Below, piece by piece: positions 35,138 to 44,272 of a stretch of 64,000 nucleotides of DNA; position 1 is the first letter of the stretch, and every line of letters begins with the position of its first letter. This DNA is from Rhizobium oryziradicis (lineage in GTDB: Bacteria; Pseudomonadota; Alphaproteobacteria; Rhizobiales; Rhizobiaceae), in contig NZ_MKIM01000029.1 of NCBI RefSeq assembly GCF_001939045.1, positions 39,886 to 103,885 of the forward strand, in the 5' to 3' direction. The translations under genes were made by a program, and so were the position numbers. The notes under the pieces were generated by a model. The model was given only the letters and a program-made list of their open reading frames with translations, did not search any database and was not told where the DNA came from.

Positions 35138-36247
35138 ATGATTTATGACCTCGAACTGATCAATGTCGGCAAGGTTTATGACAACGGCACCACGGCTGTG
35201 AGCGAATTCAGCCTTGCGGTCAACAAGGGCGAATTCATTGCCTTTCTCGGCCCTTCCGGCTGCGGCAAAACCACGACCTTGCGGATGATTGCAGGCTTTG
35301 AGGGTATTTCATCAGGCGACATGATGATCAAGGGCGTGCGGATGAATGACATCGCCCCCGAACAACGCCCGACAGCGACGATTTTCCAAAACTATGCGCT
35401 GTTTCCCCACATGAGCGTGCGGCGCAATGTTGCCTATGGGCTGGATGTCAAAGGTATGCCGAAACGCGAGCGTGACACCAAAGTGGAGCGCATTCTGGCA
35501 ACGCTGGGCATTGAAGATATTGCCGAGCGCAAGCCCGACAAGCTCTCCGGCGGCCAGCGCCAGCGCGTGGCTTTGGCCCGTGGGCTGGTGATTGAGCCGG
35601 ATATTCTGCTGCTGGATGAGCCACTCGGCGCGTTGGATGCAAACCTCAGAAAAGCCATCCAGAATGAGTTGAAGCTGCTGCAACGGACCTTGGGCGTGAC
35701 CTTCATTTTCGTCACGCACGCGCAATCCGAGGCCCTGGCGCTCTCAGACCGGGTGGTGGTGATGAACCAAGGCCGTGTTGAGCAGATCAGCCCGCCCTAT
35801 GAACTTTACACCCGGCCCAACACGCCCTTTGTGGCGCAGTTCATTGGCCGCAACACAATTTTCAAGGGACAGGTTCGCTCCGAACAAGCTGACCTTCGCC
35901 ATGTTGAAACCGATGTCGGCCTTTTGGGCGGGCTTGCCAACGGTGCGGCCCCTTCCGGCAGCCGGGTCAATCTTGTGGTGCCTGCCGAAGCCATCGAGGC
36001 GCACAATGCCGAGCATACCAGCAGAGAGCAGATCGCTTTCGCCAATGATGGCAATGCCATTGATGCGATGATCACCCGAAGCGACATTGTTGGCCATATC
36101 GCCCATATGTCGGCAAGCCTTGAGGATGGGCGGGTGATCTCGCTCGAAGCCCATAGCGAGAAATATCAGGGCCGGAATTTCCGTCCCGGCTCAAAGGTGG
36201 TGCTGTCGTGGAAGGCAGCGGATGCCACCGTTATTCCAGCCCATTAA
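35138..36247 (+). CDS. ABC transporter ATPase (PotA type), second copy
   Basis: 369-residue ATPase with Walker A GPSGCGKTT, signature LSGGQRQR, Walker B ILLLDEP and switch region FVTHAQSEA. TOBE domain at about 280-360. It is more canonical than the first copy (which has HVTGSE in place of HVTHDQ/HAQ). With one pair of permeases and two ATPases, either a mixed ATPase dimer or two alternative ATPases is possible. Confidence 0.87.
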   Translation: MIYDLELINVGKVYDNGTTAVSEFSLAVNKGEFIAFLGPSGCGKTTTLRMIAGFEGISSGDMMIKGVRMNDIAPEQRPTATIFQNYALFPHMSVRRNVAYGLDVKGMPKRERDTKVERILATLGIEDIAERKPDKLSGGQRQRVALARGLVIEPDILLLDEPLGALDANLRKAIQNELKLLQRTLGVTFIFVTHAQSEALALSDRVVVMNQGRVEQISPPYELYTRPNTPFVAQFIGRNTIFKGQVRSEQADLRHVETDVGLLGGLANGAAPSGSRVNLVVPAEAIEAHNAEHTSREQIAFANDGNAIDAMITRSDIVGHIAHMSASLEDGRVISLEAHSEKYQGRNFRPGSKVVLSWKAADATVIPAH

Positions 36248-36276
36248 CTCGAAGAAATTCAAAAAGGAGAAACACC

Positions 36277-37158
36277 ATGGCAAAGGAAATTTTTTGCAGC
36301 TTCGGCATTGATGTGGATGCTGTTGCCGGCTGGCTTGGCTCTTACGGCGGTGAGGATTCGCCAGACGATATTTCCCGTGGTCTGTTTGCCGGTGAAGTCG
36401 GCGCACCGCGCCTGTTGAAACTGTTCGAGCGCTTTGGCATCAAGACCACATGGTTCATTCCCGGCCATTCCATCGAGACTTTTCCGGAGCAGATGCAGGC
36501 CGTGGCCGATGCGGGCCACGAAATTGGCATTCACGGCTATACCCATGAAAACCCGATTGCCATGACCCGCGAACAGGAAACCGAGGTGCTGGACAAGTGC
36601 ATTGAGCTTGTCACCAAACTTTCGGGCAAGCGCCCGACCGGCTATGTGGCTCCATGGTGGGAATTTTCCAATGTCACCAACGAATTGCTGCTGGAACGCG
36701 GCATCAAATACGACCACTCGCTGATGCACAATGACTTCACGCCTTACTATGTACGCGTGGGCGATAGCTGGACCAAGATCGACTACTCCAAAAAGCCATC
36801 GGACTGGATGAAGCCGCTGCAACGCGGGCAGGAAACCGATCTGATCGAAATTCCGGCCTCGTGGTATCTCGATGATCTGCCGCCGATGATGTTCATCAAA
36901 AAATCGCCCAACAGCCACGGCTTCGTCAATCCGCACGATATTGAGCAGATCTGGCGCGATCAGTTTGACTGGGTCTATCGGGAAATGGATTATGCTGTCT
37001 TTCCCATCACCATCCACCCCGATGTCGCAGGCCGCCCGCAGGTGTTGATGATGCTGGAGCGCCTGTTTGCCCATATGAGCAAGCATCCGGGCGTTAAATT
37101 TGTCACCATGAATGAAATCGCCGATGATTTCGCCAAGCGCTTTCCGCGCAAGAAGTAA
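36277..37158 (+). CDS. Polysaccharide deacetylase-fold hydrolase (PgdA/HP0310-like)
   Basis: 293-residue CE4-fold protein. It closely resembles H. pylori HP0310/PgdA: SFGIDVDAVAGWLGSYGGED at the start, GYVAPWWEFSN and SLMHNDFTPYYVRVGDSW. Metal ligands are Asp12/Asp14 and His87/His91 (HGYTH). It is cytoplasmic, with no signal peptide. That argues against a cell-wall substrate and for a small cyclic imide, ureide or acetamido compound, as for the imidase relatives of this fold. The neighbours (amidase, N-carbamoyl hydrolase-like enzyme across the junction) support this. Metal may be supplied by the CobW GTPase encoded nearby. Confidence 0.82.
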   Translation: MAKEIFCSFGIDVDAVAGWLGSYGGEDSPDDISRGLFAGEVGAPRLLKLFERFGIKTTWFIPGHSIETFPEQMQAVADAGHEIGIHGYTHENPIAMTREQETEVLDKCIELVTKLSGKRPTGYVAPWWEFSNVTNELLLERGIKYDHSLMHNDFTPYYVRVGDSWTKIDYSKKPSDWMKPLQRGQETDLIEIPASWYLDDLPPMMFIKKSPNSHGFVNPHDIEQIWRDQFDWVYREMDYAVFPITIHPDVAGRPQVLMMLERLFAHMSKHPGVKFVTMNEIADDFAKRFPRKK

Positions 37159-37171
37159 CAATAGGCATAAC

Positions 37172-37193
37172 CGGGGCGGCAACCGCCGCCCCG
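37172..37193 (+). terminator. GC-rich hairpin after the deacetylase gene
   Basis: Nine-base stem CGGGGCGGC / GCCGCCCCG with an AACC loop; the following bases are ATCTCTTTC, a weak U-run. It probably acts as an attenuator between the upper and lower parts of the operon. Confidence 0.5.
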
Positions 37194-37214
37194 ATCTCTT
37201 TCAGGAGGCATCAC

Positions 37215-37544
37215 ATGTGTTCACTCTGCGGCGCAATCGGTGGAAACGAGCATTGGGCTGATGCGGCCCCGCGCCCCGGCGTTTATACCCGCAATGGTGA
37301 GCGCACCGACAGAAGACGCGAACGCCTCAAACGCGTGGCCATTGCCAATCGCGTGCTGGCCGCCTTTGGCCTATCCCTGTCCGATTGGCAGGGCTCGGCC
37401 TATCTGCTGTCAAGCCTGACCGGAAAAACGGCCATCATTGATGATCTTGGGCATTTGTGGTCAGAAGCCGAAAAACTCTGCGGTCGGTCCTGTGATCCGC
37501 TTGATCCCACTGTCATTGCCCGCATGGAACAGGCTCATGGCTGA
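37215..37544 (+). CDS. Small four-cysteine protein beside CobW
   Basis: 109-residue protein I cannot assign to a named family. It has two cysteine pairs, Cys2-x2-Cys5 at the very N-terminus (MCSLCGAIGG) and Cys89-x3-Cys93 near the end, plus His13, so it could bind a metal ion. The middle is basic and helical. Its stop overlaps the cobW-type gene by eight bases. Metal donor or adaptor for CobW is a reasonable guess, not shown by sequence. Confidence 0.7.
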   Translation: MCSLCGAIGGNEHWADAAPRPGVYTRNGERTDRRRERLKRVAIANRVLAAFGLSLSDWQGSAYLLSSLTGKTAIIDDLGHLWSEAEKLCGRSCDPLDPTVIARMEQAHG

Positions 37545-38544
37545 GATTCCGCAATTTACACCCGTCAATCTGCTCACAGGCTTTCTCGGCTCTGGCAAAA
37601 CCACGCTTTTGAAACGGCTTCTCAGTGACCCGGCCCTGTCCGATACCGCCGTGCTGATCAATGAATTTGGCGAGATTGGCCTTGATCATGATCTGGTCGA
37701 GCAGGTGGATGGCGATATGGTCATGCTGCAATCGGGCTGTGTCTGCTGTACCATTCGCGGTGATCTGGCCGAAGCATTGCGGGCCTTGCATGAGCGGCGC
37801 GAGCGCGGCGCTATGCCCGCCTTTCAGCGGGTGGTGATTGAAAGCACCGGCCTTGCCGACCCCTTCCCCATACTTTCGACGTTGAAAGCCGATTCCGTTC
37901 TGCGCCATCATTTTCGCCCTGGCAATGTCATCACCACCGTGGATGCCATCAATGGGTTGGGGCAGTTGCAACGCTATGCCGAGTCCAGCCGCCAGGTGGT
38001 GATTGCCGATCAACTGGTGATTACCAAAACCGATATGACCAATACGGCGGATTTTGACCAGTTACTGGCACAACTGGCAAGGCTCAACCCCGACGCCGTG
38101 GTGACCTGTGCCGCAGATCAGGGTTTTCAGCCCGCCTCTGTGCTGGATGAAACCATCAACCTGATCAGCGACAGCCTGCAATCGCAAAGCGGATTTTATT
38201 GCGATATACCCAATGCGCTTGAGAATGGTGAGAATGGCCACAGTGCTGATTTCCGCTCCTTTGTGGTCACGGTCGATCAGCCGGTGGATTGGACCGCCTT
38301 TGGCATTTGGCTCACCATGTTGCTCAACCGCCATGGACAACAGGTTATCCGCGTTAAAGGCATTTTGAATCTTGAGGGAGAAGACCGCCCCGTTGCCATT
38401 CACGGCGTGCAGCACCTTGTGCATCCGCCTGTGCATATGGCAGGCTGGCCGTCAGATGATCGGCGCTCACGGCTGGTGTTTATTGTGGACGGATTGGAAA
38501 CGGAGCTGATCCGGCAATCTTTTGAGGCATTTACAGCATTATGA
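37537..38544 (+). CDS. CobW/COG0523 GTPase, metal chaperone
   Basis: 335-residue GTPase. P-loop GFLGSGKTTLLKRLL (about 15-29), the metal-binding SGCVCCTIRGDL motif, and TKTD as guanine-recognition site are present; a CobW C-terminal domain follows (about 235-335). COG0523 proteins load zinc, cobalt or iron into client enzymes. ATG 37537 is used. Positions between a metal hydrolase, a cysteine-rich small protein and an amidase suggest a client in this operon. It lacks the usual long histidine-rich loop. Confidence 0.85.
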   Translation: MAEIPQFTPVNLLTGFLGSGKTTLLKRLLSDPALSDTAVLINEFGEIGLDHDLVEQVDGDMVMLQSGCVCCTIRGDLAEALRALHERRERGAMPAFQRVVIESTGLADPFPILSTLKADSVLRHHFRPGNVITTVDAINGLGQLQRYAESSRQVVIADQLVITKTDMTNTADFDQLLAQLARLNPDAVVTCAADQGFQPASVLDETINLISDSLQSQSGFYCDIPNALENGENGHSADFRSFVVTVDQPVDWTAFGIWLTMLLNRHGQQVIRVKGILNLEGEDRPVAIHGVQHLVHPPVHMAGWPSDDRRSRLVFIVDGLETELIRQSFEAFTAL

Positions 38545-39752
38545 CGCTCTCTAGCCACGTTTTTCCAGCGCCTGCCCTGCACACACAAGGTCGTCCGCGC
38601 CTGCGCGTGTTGGGCACAGCCATTTCCCTGCTGGAACAGTTGCGGCTGCGGGCCGAGGAAGACCTCGGCATTGATGTTGTATTTGATAACAACGACTTTC
38701 TCACCACCCAGCACAAAGCTGCCCAATCGCCTGACTCTTACGACATTTACGACCAATGTTTCCATAATCTTGATATTGTCTGGTATTGGCGGGCCATTCA
38801 GCCCATTTCCATCAAACGCATTGCGCTTTGGGATGAAATTACCGAGCTGACCAAAACAGGTCGTCTTGGCCCCAATGCCCGGTTGGGCCAAGGCGATGCC
38901 CCGGTGAAAAAGCTGTTTGTGCAGCCGGATCAATCTTTGGGCGAGCATCCAACCGGGCAGATTTCCATGCTGCCCACCACCCACAACTTCGATAGTTTTG
39001 CCTATCGCGACCCCTTGATCAAACATCAGCCGGACGTAACCAGCTGGGCCGCTTTGCTGGATCCGAAATGGGCCGGGCGCGTGGCTCTGGTGGATGAACC
39101 CGCCATTGGCATTTTTGATGCGGCCTTGGCCGCAGAAGCCGCCGGGTTGATGAGCTTTAAAAACATCGGCAACATGACCGTGCAGGAAATTGACCAGCTG
39201 ATGGACATCTTACGAGAGCGAAAGCGCAGCGGTTTTTTCCGCACCTTCTGGCGCACCGCCGAAGATGCCGCAAAGCTTATGGCCGAGGGGCGCACGGATA
39301 TTCAAAGCATGTGGTCAACGGGGCTTACCCTTTTGAAAGGCCAGGGCGTGCCTGCGCGCCAAGCCGCCCCTGTGGAAGGCTACCGTGCCTGGCATGGTGG
39401 CCTATGCATCGCCCGTGGCCTCAGTGGCCGCATGCTGGATGTAGCCTATGACTATCTGAACTGGTGGATTTCCGGCTGGCCCGGAGCCGTCGTGGCACGG
39501 CAGGGCTATTATATCTCCACGCCGGAGCGCTCCCGCGCCTATCTCTCTAGAGCCGAATGGGATTACTGGTACGGCGGATTGCCCACAGAGACTGATCTGG
39601 TTGGACCAGACGGTGCGGTGTGTATTTTGGCAGGCCAGGCCCGCAGCGGCGGCTCCTATTGGCAACGGGCCAATCGCATTGCAGTGTGGAATACCACAAT
39701 GGATGAGCATAATTATCTGGTGCGTCGCTGGATGCAATTGATGGCAGAATAG
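38541..39752 (+). CDS. Solute-binding-protein homologue without signal peptide
   Basis: 403-residue protein related to the binding protein at 33838. Shared landmarks are VEGYRAWHGG (KEGYRAWAIG there), ARQGYYISTPE (SEQGYYSPSTN) and the C-terminal EHNYLVRRWMQ (EYDHLVQKWDE). Its ATG overlaps the cobW stop in an ATGA, so the N-terminus MTLSSHVFPAPALHTQGRPRLRV is firm, and it holds no hydrophobic or twin-arginine export signal. It is therefore probably cytoplasmic, perhaps a ligand sensor or enzyme-like subunit. Confidence 0.78.
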   Translation: MTLSSHVFPAPALHTQGRPRLRVLGTAISLLEQLRLRAEEDLGIDVVFDNNDFLTTQHKAAQSPDSYDIYDQCFHNLDIVWYWRAIQPISIKRIALWDEITELTKTGRLGPNARLGQGDAPVKKLFVQPDQSLGEHPTGQISMLPTTHNFDSFAYRDPLIKHQPDVTSWAALLDPKWAGRVALVDEPAIGIFDAALAAEAAGLMSFKNIGNMTVQEIDQLMDILRERKRSGFFRTFWRTAEDAAKLMAEGRTDIQSMWSTGLTLLKGQGVPARQAAPVEGYRAWHGGLCIARGLSGRMLDVAYDYLNWWISGWPGAVVARQGYYISTPERSRAYLSRAEWDYWYGGLPTETDLVGPDGAVCILAGQARSGGSYWQRANRIAVWNTTMDEHNYLVRRWMQLMAE

Positions 39753-39764
39753 GGTGAGATAGGC

Positions 39765-41129
39765 ATGAGCTATGACAATGCAGGCAAATCCATCGCGCAG
39801 CTTGCGGTGCTATTGCAATCGGGCCAACTGGATGCGCGCGCCCTTGCCGAGGAAACGCTCGCTGCCATTGGTGCCTATGATGATCAGACCATTTTCACCC
39901 GCCTGACGCCTGAACGGGCGATGATAGAAGCGGGCATCGCCGCCAACCGCATTCGCAATGGCCGCTCTCGCGGCATGCTGGACGGCATTCCCATTGCATG
40001 GAAAGACCTGTTTGATCTCAAAGGCATCACCACCACCGCAGGCTCAGTCGTTTTGGCCAATGAGCCACCGGCAGCGCGCGATGCGGCCGTTGTCGCGGCC
40101 TTGGCACAGGCTGGCATGGTCTGCGTGGGACAGGTGAATATGAGCGAATTTGCCTTTTCCGGGCTTGGGCTTAACCCACATTATGGCACACCGCGCAATC
40201 CCCGCAGCCGTGATGAGGCGCGGATTCCGGGTGGCTCGTCCTCCGGGTCTGCGGTGGCGGTTGCCGCAGGTCTGGTGCCCGTTGCCATTGGCACAGACAC
40301 GGGCGGATCGATCCGCATTCCCGCCGCCTTCAATGGCATTGTCGGCTATAAGTCCACCTGGGGCCGTTATCAGATGGATGGGGTATTTCCGCTGTCCAAA
40401 ACACTCGACAGCCTTGGCCCGCTGTGCCGCACCGTTCAGGACGCCATCTGGGTGGATGCCGCCATGCGGGGTTTGACGCAGCCGTCAGTGCGCCGCGCAC
40501 CGCTTGCGGGTCAGCATTTCGTTGTGCCGGAAACGGTGTTTTTCGATGATGCCGAGGATGGCGTGATTGTCGCATTTGAAGCCGCCCTTGAGACTTTGGT
40601 GAAGGCGGGTGCCATTATCCGTCGGCAAAAATTTCCGGTCATTGACGACATTTTCGAGCTGATGCGCAGCCACGGCCCACTGGTGGTGGCCGAAGCCTAT
40701 GCCCTGCATCAACAACGACTTACCGGGCCACAGGCCTTGCAGATGGACCATCGGGTGGTGGAGAGAACCCGCAAAGGTGAGGCAATCTCCCTGCCACAGT
40801 ACATCGAGATTCTTGAGCGGCGCAAACAGATGATTGCGCAATTTTCAGCGCAAATTGCCCCCAATGAGTTCATTCTCACCCCCACCCTGCCCCATGTGGC
40901 TCCTCCCACGGCACCGCTTCATGCCGACGATGAGTTGTTCGTGAAAACCAATGGCAAGACCCTTCGAAACACCTCCATCGGCAATTTTCTAAACTGGTGC
41001 GGTGTCTCGATCCCCTGTGGCGTGGGTAACGCCAACATGCCTATTGGCCTGTTGGTGTCTGGCCTTGCGGGCAGTGATGATGCCCTGCTTGGCCTTTCAC
41101 TTGCGGTAGAGGATGCCATCATCGCCTAA
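39765..41129 (+). CDS. Amidase-signature hydrolase (AtzF/GatA-like)
   Basis: 454-residue amidase. Triad visible: Lys80 (IAWKD), GGSSSGS at 156-162 and nucleophile Ser182 in GTDTGGSIR. N-terminal AKSIAQLAVLLQSGQLDARALAEETL matches full-length members. It is the last gene of the plus-strand operon and ends overlapping the convergent kinase gene by four bases. It likely hydrolyses an amide derived from the imported compound. Not glutamyl-tRNA amidotransferase A, since no gatB or gatC is near. Confidence 0.83.
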   Translation: MSYDNAGKSIAQLAVLLQSGQLDARALAEETLAAIGAYDDQTIFTRLTPERAMIEAGIAANRIRNGRSRGMLDGIPIAWKDLFDLKGITTTAGSVVLANEPPAARDAAVVAALAQAGMVCVGQVNMSEFAFSGLGLNPHYGTPRNPRSRDEARIPGGSSSGSAVAVAAGLVPVAIGTDTGGSIRIPAAFNGIVGYKSTWGRYQMDGVFPLSKTLDSLGPLCRTVQDAIWVDAAMRGLTQPSVRRAPLAGQHFVVPETVFFDDAEDGVIVAFEAALETLVKAGAIIRRQKFPVIDDIFELMRSHGPLVVAEAYALHQQRLTGPQALQMDHRVVERTRKGEAISLPQYIEILERRKQMIAQFSAQIAPNEFILTPTLPHVAPPTAPLHADDELFVKTNGKTLRNTSIGNFLNWCGVSIPCGVGNANMPIGLLVSGLAGSDDALLGLSLAVEDAIIA

Positions 41130-42058
41130 AGCTTTGAGAGCGTGACCTGCCAATCGGCTCGCTCGATAATCGAGCGGGCCCGCAACAGCTTCCACAACCC
41201 GTATTTGCTGAAATCAAACTCCAGCAGGGAGATCTTGTTTTGCAGCATGGACCAAAGAGTCCATTTGATATCGGCCAGAGCTTTATACACCGTCATGCGG
41301 TTCATCATACGCTGATCAAACTTGCCGAAATAGGCTTCAATCAACGCGGCCTCGATGGCCTCATCGAAGAACATTTCCGTGCTCCACGCCCCCAGATCAT
41401 AGCAACGGTCGTTGTTGGAAGAATATTCGTAATCGATCAGCACCAGATGATCATTCGGGTCGAGCAGAAAATTACCGGGCATCGGATCGTTAAAACAGGG
41501 CACGAAATCGAGGCCAGATGCCTCAAGCGCCTGCCTTGCCTGCCGATAGGCTGTGATCAATCCGGCTGTTGCGTCCGGCATGGCGGCTGACACTTTTGCA
41601 ATCTGCTCAAGATGTTCCTCAATCATGTCAAATACAGTTTTGGTCTGCGACAGCGGCGTGCAGGCATGCAGTTTTTGATAGGCTTCAACCACAGCCCCAC
41701 GCACAGAGGGGCGCAAAAAATCTCGGTTGGACGCGGTGCGATAGCCTTCTACAAACTCGATAATTTCCACACCCTGTGGCGCTTGCAGTTGATGTACGCG
41801 CGGGCCAATACCTGCTGCCTCGGCCTTCAGGCTGGCTTCTAATGCCACAGCCCGATTGATAAACATCTCTGTGCCGCGTCCGGGAATTTTGACAAAAAAA
41901 CTCTTTGGCTCGCCTGTGATCCACACCCGCCAATTGGAATTGCTGATGCCACCACCAACAGGACTGAAGCGGGTTACGCGCCCTTTCCATGCGGGAATCT
42001 GATCCAGTACCGTTTCAATGGTCAGCGGCTCGTCGCTTATCTCGATCTGCTCAGACAT
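41126..42058 (-). CDS. Choline/ethanolamine-kinase-like phosphotransferase, copy 1
   Basis: 310-residue APH/choline kinase-fold protein. Nucleotide loop GGISNSNWRV, FFVKIPGRGTEMFINRAVALEAS, catalytic loop FNDPMPGNFLL and metal-binding VLIDYEYSSNNDRCYDLG. The catalytic loop has Phe where His is usual (CHNDP), while Asp and Asn are kept. Start ATG 42058 was chosen; the frame upstream is overlap with copy 2. It may phosphorylate an amino alcohol. Its stop overlaps the amidase stop across the strands. Confidence 0.8.
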   Translation of the reverse strand: MSEQIEISDEPLTIETVLDQIPAWKGRVTRFSPVGGGISNSNWRVWITGEPKSFFVKIPGRGTEMFINRAVALEASLKAEAAGIGPRVHQLQAPQGVEIIEFVEGYRTASNRDFLRPSVRGAVVEAYQKLHACTPLSQTKTVFDMIEEHLEQIAKVSAAMPDATAGLITAYRQARQALEASGLDFVPCFNDPMPGNFLLDPNDHLVLIDYEYSSNNDRCYDLGAWSTEMFFDEAIEAALIEAYFGKFDQRMMNRMTVYKALADIKWTLWSMLQNKISLLEFDFSKYGLWKLLRARSIIERADWQVTLSKL

Positions 42059-42989
42059 GGCGTATGATCTCCTGAAAATCCTTGGCAAGAACAGCCATAC
42101 GGCAGCGGAGCCAGCGCCATTGCCCATATTTGAGAAATTCCAGATGCTGGCGTGGCGATGTTGCATCCATCAACAGGCCCCAGAGCGCCCATTTCAAATC
42201 ATCGGCAAAGGCGTAGGTAACAATCCGGGCGTGAGATGTGGCACGCACCTGCCCCTCGACGGTTTCAAGAACAGACAGATGTTGTGCCTCATCAAGCGGA
42301 AAAATCTCATTGAGAACCAACGCCAGATCAAACAGCGGATCAACATTGCCTGCCTCATCAAAATCGATCAGTTGCAGAGCTCCATCGGGTGCTAGCATGA
42401 CATTGGATGACACACCATCGGCATGGGCCGGAACACGATCAATACCTGAAGCGACAATTGCCTGATCCAGCGTCTGGGCAAGGGTGAGCATCTCCTCCAT
42501 CTCCTGCGGCCAGAAAGCGGTCTTGGACCGCGCTTTGACGGCGAGATCGCGGATATCGGAAAACACATTGCGATCAACAGGAAAAGGTGCCAGGCCATGC
42601 AACGCGCGCTTGGCCGCCAACAACCGATTGAGACCATCCTCGGTGCTCAATTGATGCAACCTTGCAGGCATCCAGCCATCGCCGAGATAATCCATCACCA
42701 TGCCACGGCCATCTTTGAGCAGCAGTCTTGGCGCAGGCGTGATGCCAAGGCTGAATGCTGCCTGTGTCATGGCAAAAATGGCGTGTCCATCCGGGCGCTG
42801 GGCAAGATCATCATGCCAGATTTTCACAACAAAACGCTGTGTATCGCCAGCCGTGCGCAGCACCCGCGTTTCGGCATCAATCGCCTGATGCAAGGGCGAT
42901 ACGGTGGCCGCAAACGGCGGATCGAGCGTGAACGGCGTACCAAGCCATGCTGCGACCTCTTCCTCATCTGTGCAAATGTCAGAGATCAT
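42051..42989 (-). CDS. Choline-kinase-like phosphotransferase, copy 2
   Basis: 312-residue APH-fold protein, shorter at its N lobe. The catalytic loop is HADGVSSNVML (HxDxxxxN kept) with IDFDEAGNVDPLFDLA for metal. ATG 42989 overlaps the hydrolase stop in ATGA; a TTG at 43022 would add 11 residues. It overlaps copy 1 by eight bases, so both are made from one transcript. Sequence similarity to copy 1 is low apart from motifs and the C-terminal FLKYGQWRWLRCR (FSKYGLWKLLRAR). Confidence 0.78.
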   Translation of the reverse strand: MISDICTDEEEVAAWLGTPFTLDPPFAATVSPLHQAIDAETRVLRTAGDTQRFVVKIWHDDLAQRPDGHAIFAMTQAAFSLGITPAPRLLLKDGRGMVMDYLGDGWMPARLHQLSTEDGLNRLLAAKRALHGLAPFPVDRNVFSDIRDLAVKARSKTAFWPQEMEEMLTLAQTLDQAIVASGIDRVPAHADGVSSNVMLAPDGALQLIDFDEAGNVDPLFDLALVLNEIFPLDEAQHLSVLETVEGQVRATSHARIVTYAFADDLKWALWGLLMDATSPRQHLEFLKYGQWRWLRCRMAVLAKDFQEIIRHV

Positions 42990-44272
42990 GTCATCCCCCA
43001 AGTGGTGTGTGATGATCCGCAAAGCCGAAAGGCCGCTTCCAATAGCAGGCTGGTTCCGGCATCCATATCGGCATCGTCTGTTGCCTCGGCCTCGTTATGG
43101 GAAATGCCGCCAATGCTGGGCACAAACACCAGCGCCGTGGGGCAAATGCCGATCAGGCTGAGGGCATCATGGCCCGCCACGGTATCAAGCCGCATGGGCT
43201 GTTGCCCCAGTGACGTGCTACAGCCTTCCAGAAAATCCACCATGGTTTCGGGCATGGTGCGGGCCAGCCGCAGCGAACGGTTTTGGCGGTGCAATGTGAC
43301 ACCTGTGGCCTGCGCCACCGCATCAAATTGGGCTTGCGCAAGCTTTTCGATCTCAATCAGGAAGGTGTCGTCGGGAGAGCGGATTTCCGCCGTCAACTCC
43401 ACCCGATCCGGGACAACATTGGAAGAATTGGGCGACACCACGATGCGTCCGACAGACGTATGCAGCCTATCCGGGTTGGCATCTGCCAATTGGCGCAAGC
43501 CGTCAATCACGCGAGAGGCCGCAAGCAATGCATCGCGGCGCTTGGACATTGGTGTTGGGCCGGTATGGGCCTGCTCGCCTTCAAACACCAGATCCAGCTT
43601 GGCCGCACCCCAATTACGCGTGACAAGGCCGATCTGAAGACCTGCTCCCTCCAGCCGTGAACCCTGCTCGGCATGCAACTCCATATAAAAATCGGGGATG
43701 GGCGGGCGAGGATCGGTGCCGCGATAACCAATCGCCAAAAGCGCGTCTTCCAGTGTCACACCATCATCATCGCGGCAGGCCAGTGCAAAGGCCTCGGTCA
43801 GGTGCCCGGCAAACACACCACTGCCCAGCAGGCTGGGGCGAAAACGGGCACCTTCTTCATTGGTCCAGTTGACCACATAAAAATTGCGCTGAAACCCATG
43901 GCCTTGCTGTTTGGCAGCATGGAGCAACTGCCCCACTTCCACTGCGGCCATAACACCCAGCGTGCCATCAATCTTGCCCGCACGCGGCTGGCTGTCCAGA
44001 TGTGAGCCGATCATCACGGGCGCAAGCGTGTCATCATCGGTCAGTCGAAACAGGCCAAACTGATTGCCAACGGCATCAACCGTCACCTCGGCACCGACGT
44101 CTTGCAACAATTTGGTCAGGCGATCCCGCGCCTCGCCGTCTGTGGGCGACGCACAAAGCCGCGAAACACCACCGGCGGGTAGACTGCCGAATTGTGCAAA
44201 CTCCCGTACCAGATCACCAACACGGCTAGGGCGGACGGAAAACCCCTTAGGGATGCAGGATATCCACCTCAT
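42986..44272 (-). CDS. M20-type N-carbamoyl-L-amino acid hydrolase / allantoate amidohydrolase family
   Basis: 428-residue zinc hydrolase. Metal-binding and active-site segments are GSHLDSQPRAGKIDGTLGV, NWTNEEGARF, ELHAEQGSRLE, and GHDALSL with GISHNEAE near the end. It hydrolyses a ureido (N-carbamoyl) or related amide bond to ammonia, CO2 and an amino acid. ATG 44272 is preferred over TTG 44281; either start lies inside the end of the deoR gene, so the two are coupled. It supports a ureide or hydantoin-type pathway with the deacetylase-fold enzyme of the facing operon. Confidence 0.85.
   Translation of the reverse strand: MRWISCIPKGFSVRPSRVGDLVREFAQFGSLPAGGVSRLCASPTDGEARDRLTKLLQDVGAEVTVDAVGNQFGLFRLTDDDTLAPVMIGSHLDSQPRAGKIDGTLGVMAAVEVGQLLHAAKQQGHGFQRNFYVVNWTNEEGARFRPSLLGSGVFAGHLTEAFALACRDDDGVTLEDALLAIGYRGTDPRPPIPDFYMELHAEQGSRLEGAGLQIGLVTRNWGAAKLDLVFEGEQAHTGPTPMSKRRDALLAASRVIDGLRQLADANPDRLHTSVGRIVVSPNSSNVVPDRVELTAEIRSPDDTFLIEIEKLAQAQFDAVAQATGVTLHRQNRSLRLARTMPETMVDFLEGCSTSLGQQPMRLDTVAGHDALSLIGICPTALVFVPSIGGISHNEAEATDDADMDAGTSLLLEAAFRLCGSSHTTWGMT

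Noticed and set aside
39765..41129. GatA (glutamyl-tRNA amidotransferase subunit A)
   Set aside because: Without gatB/gatC and inside a catabolic operon, a free amidase is far more likely.
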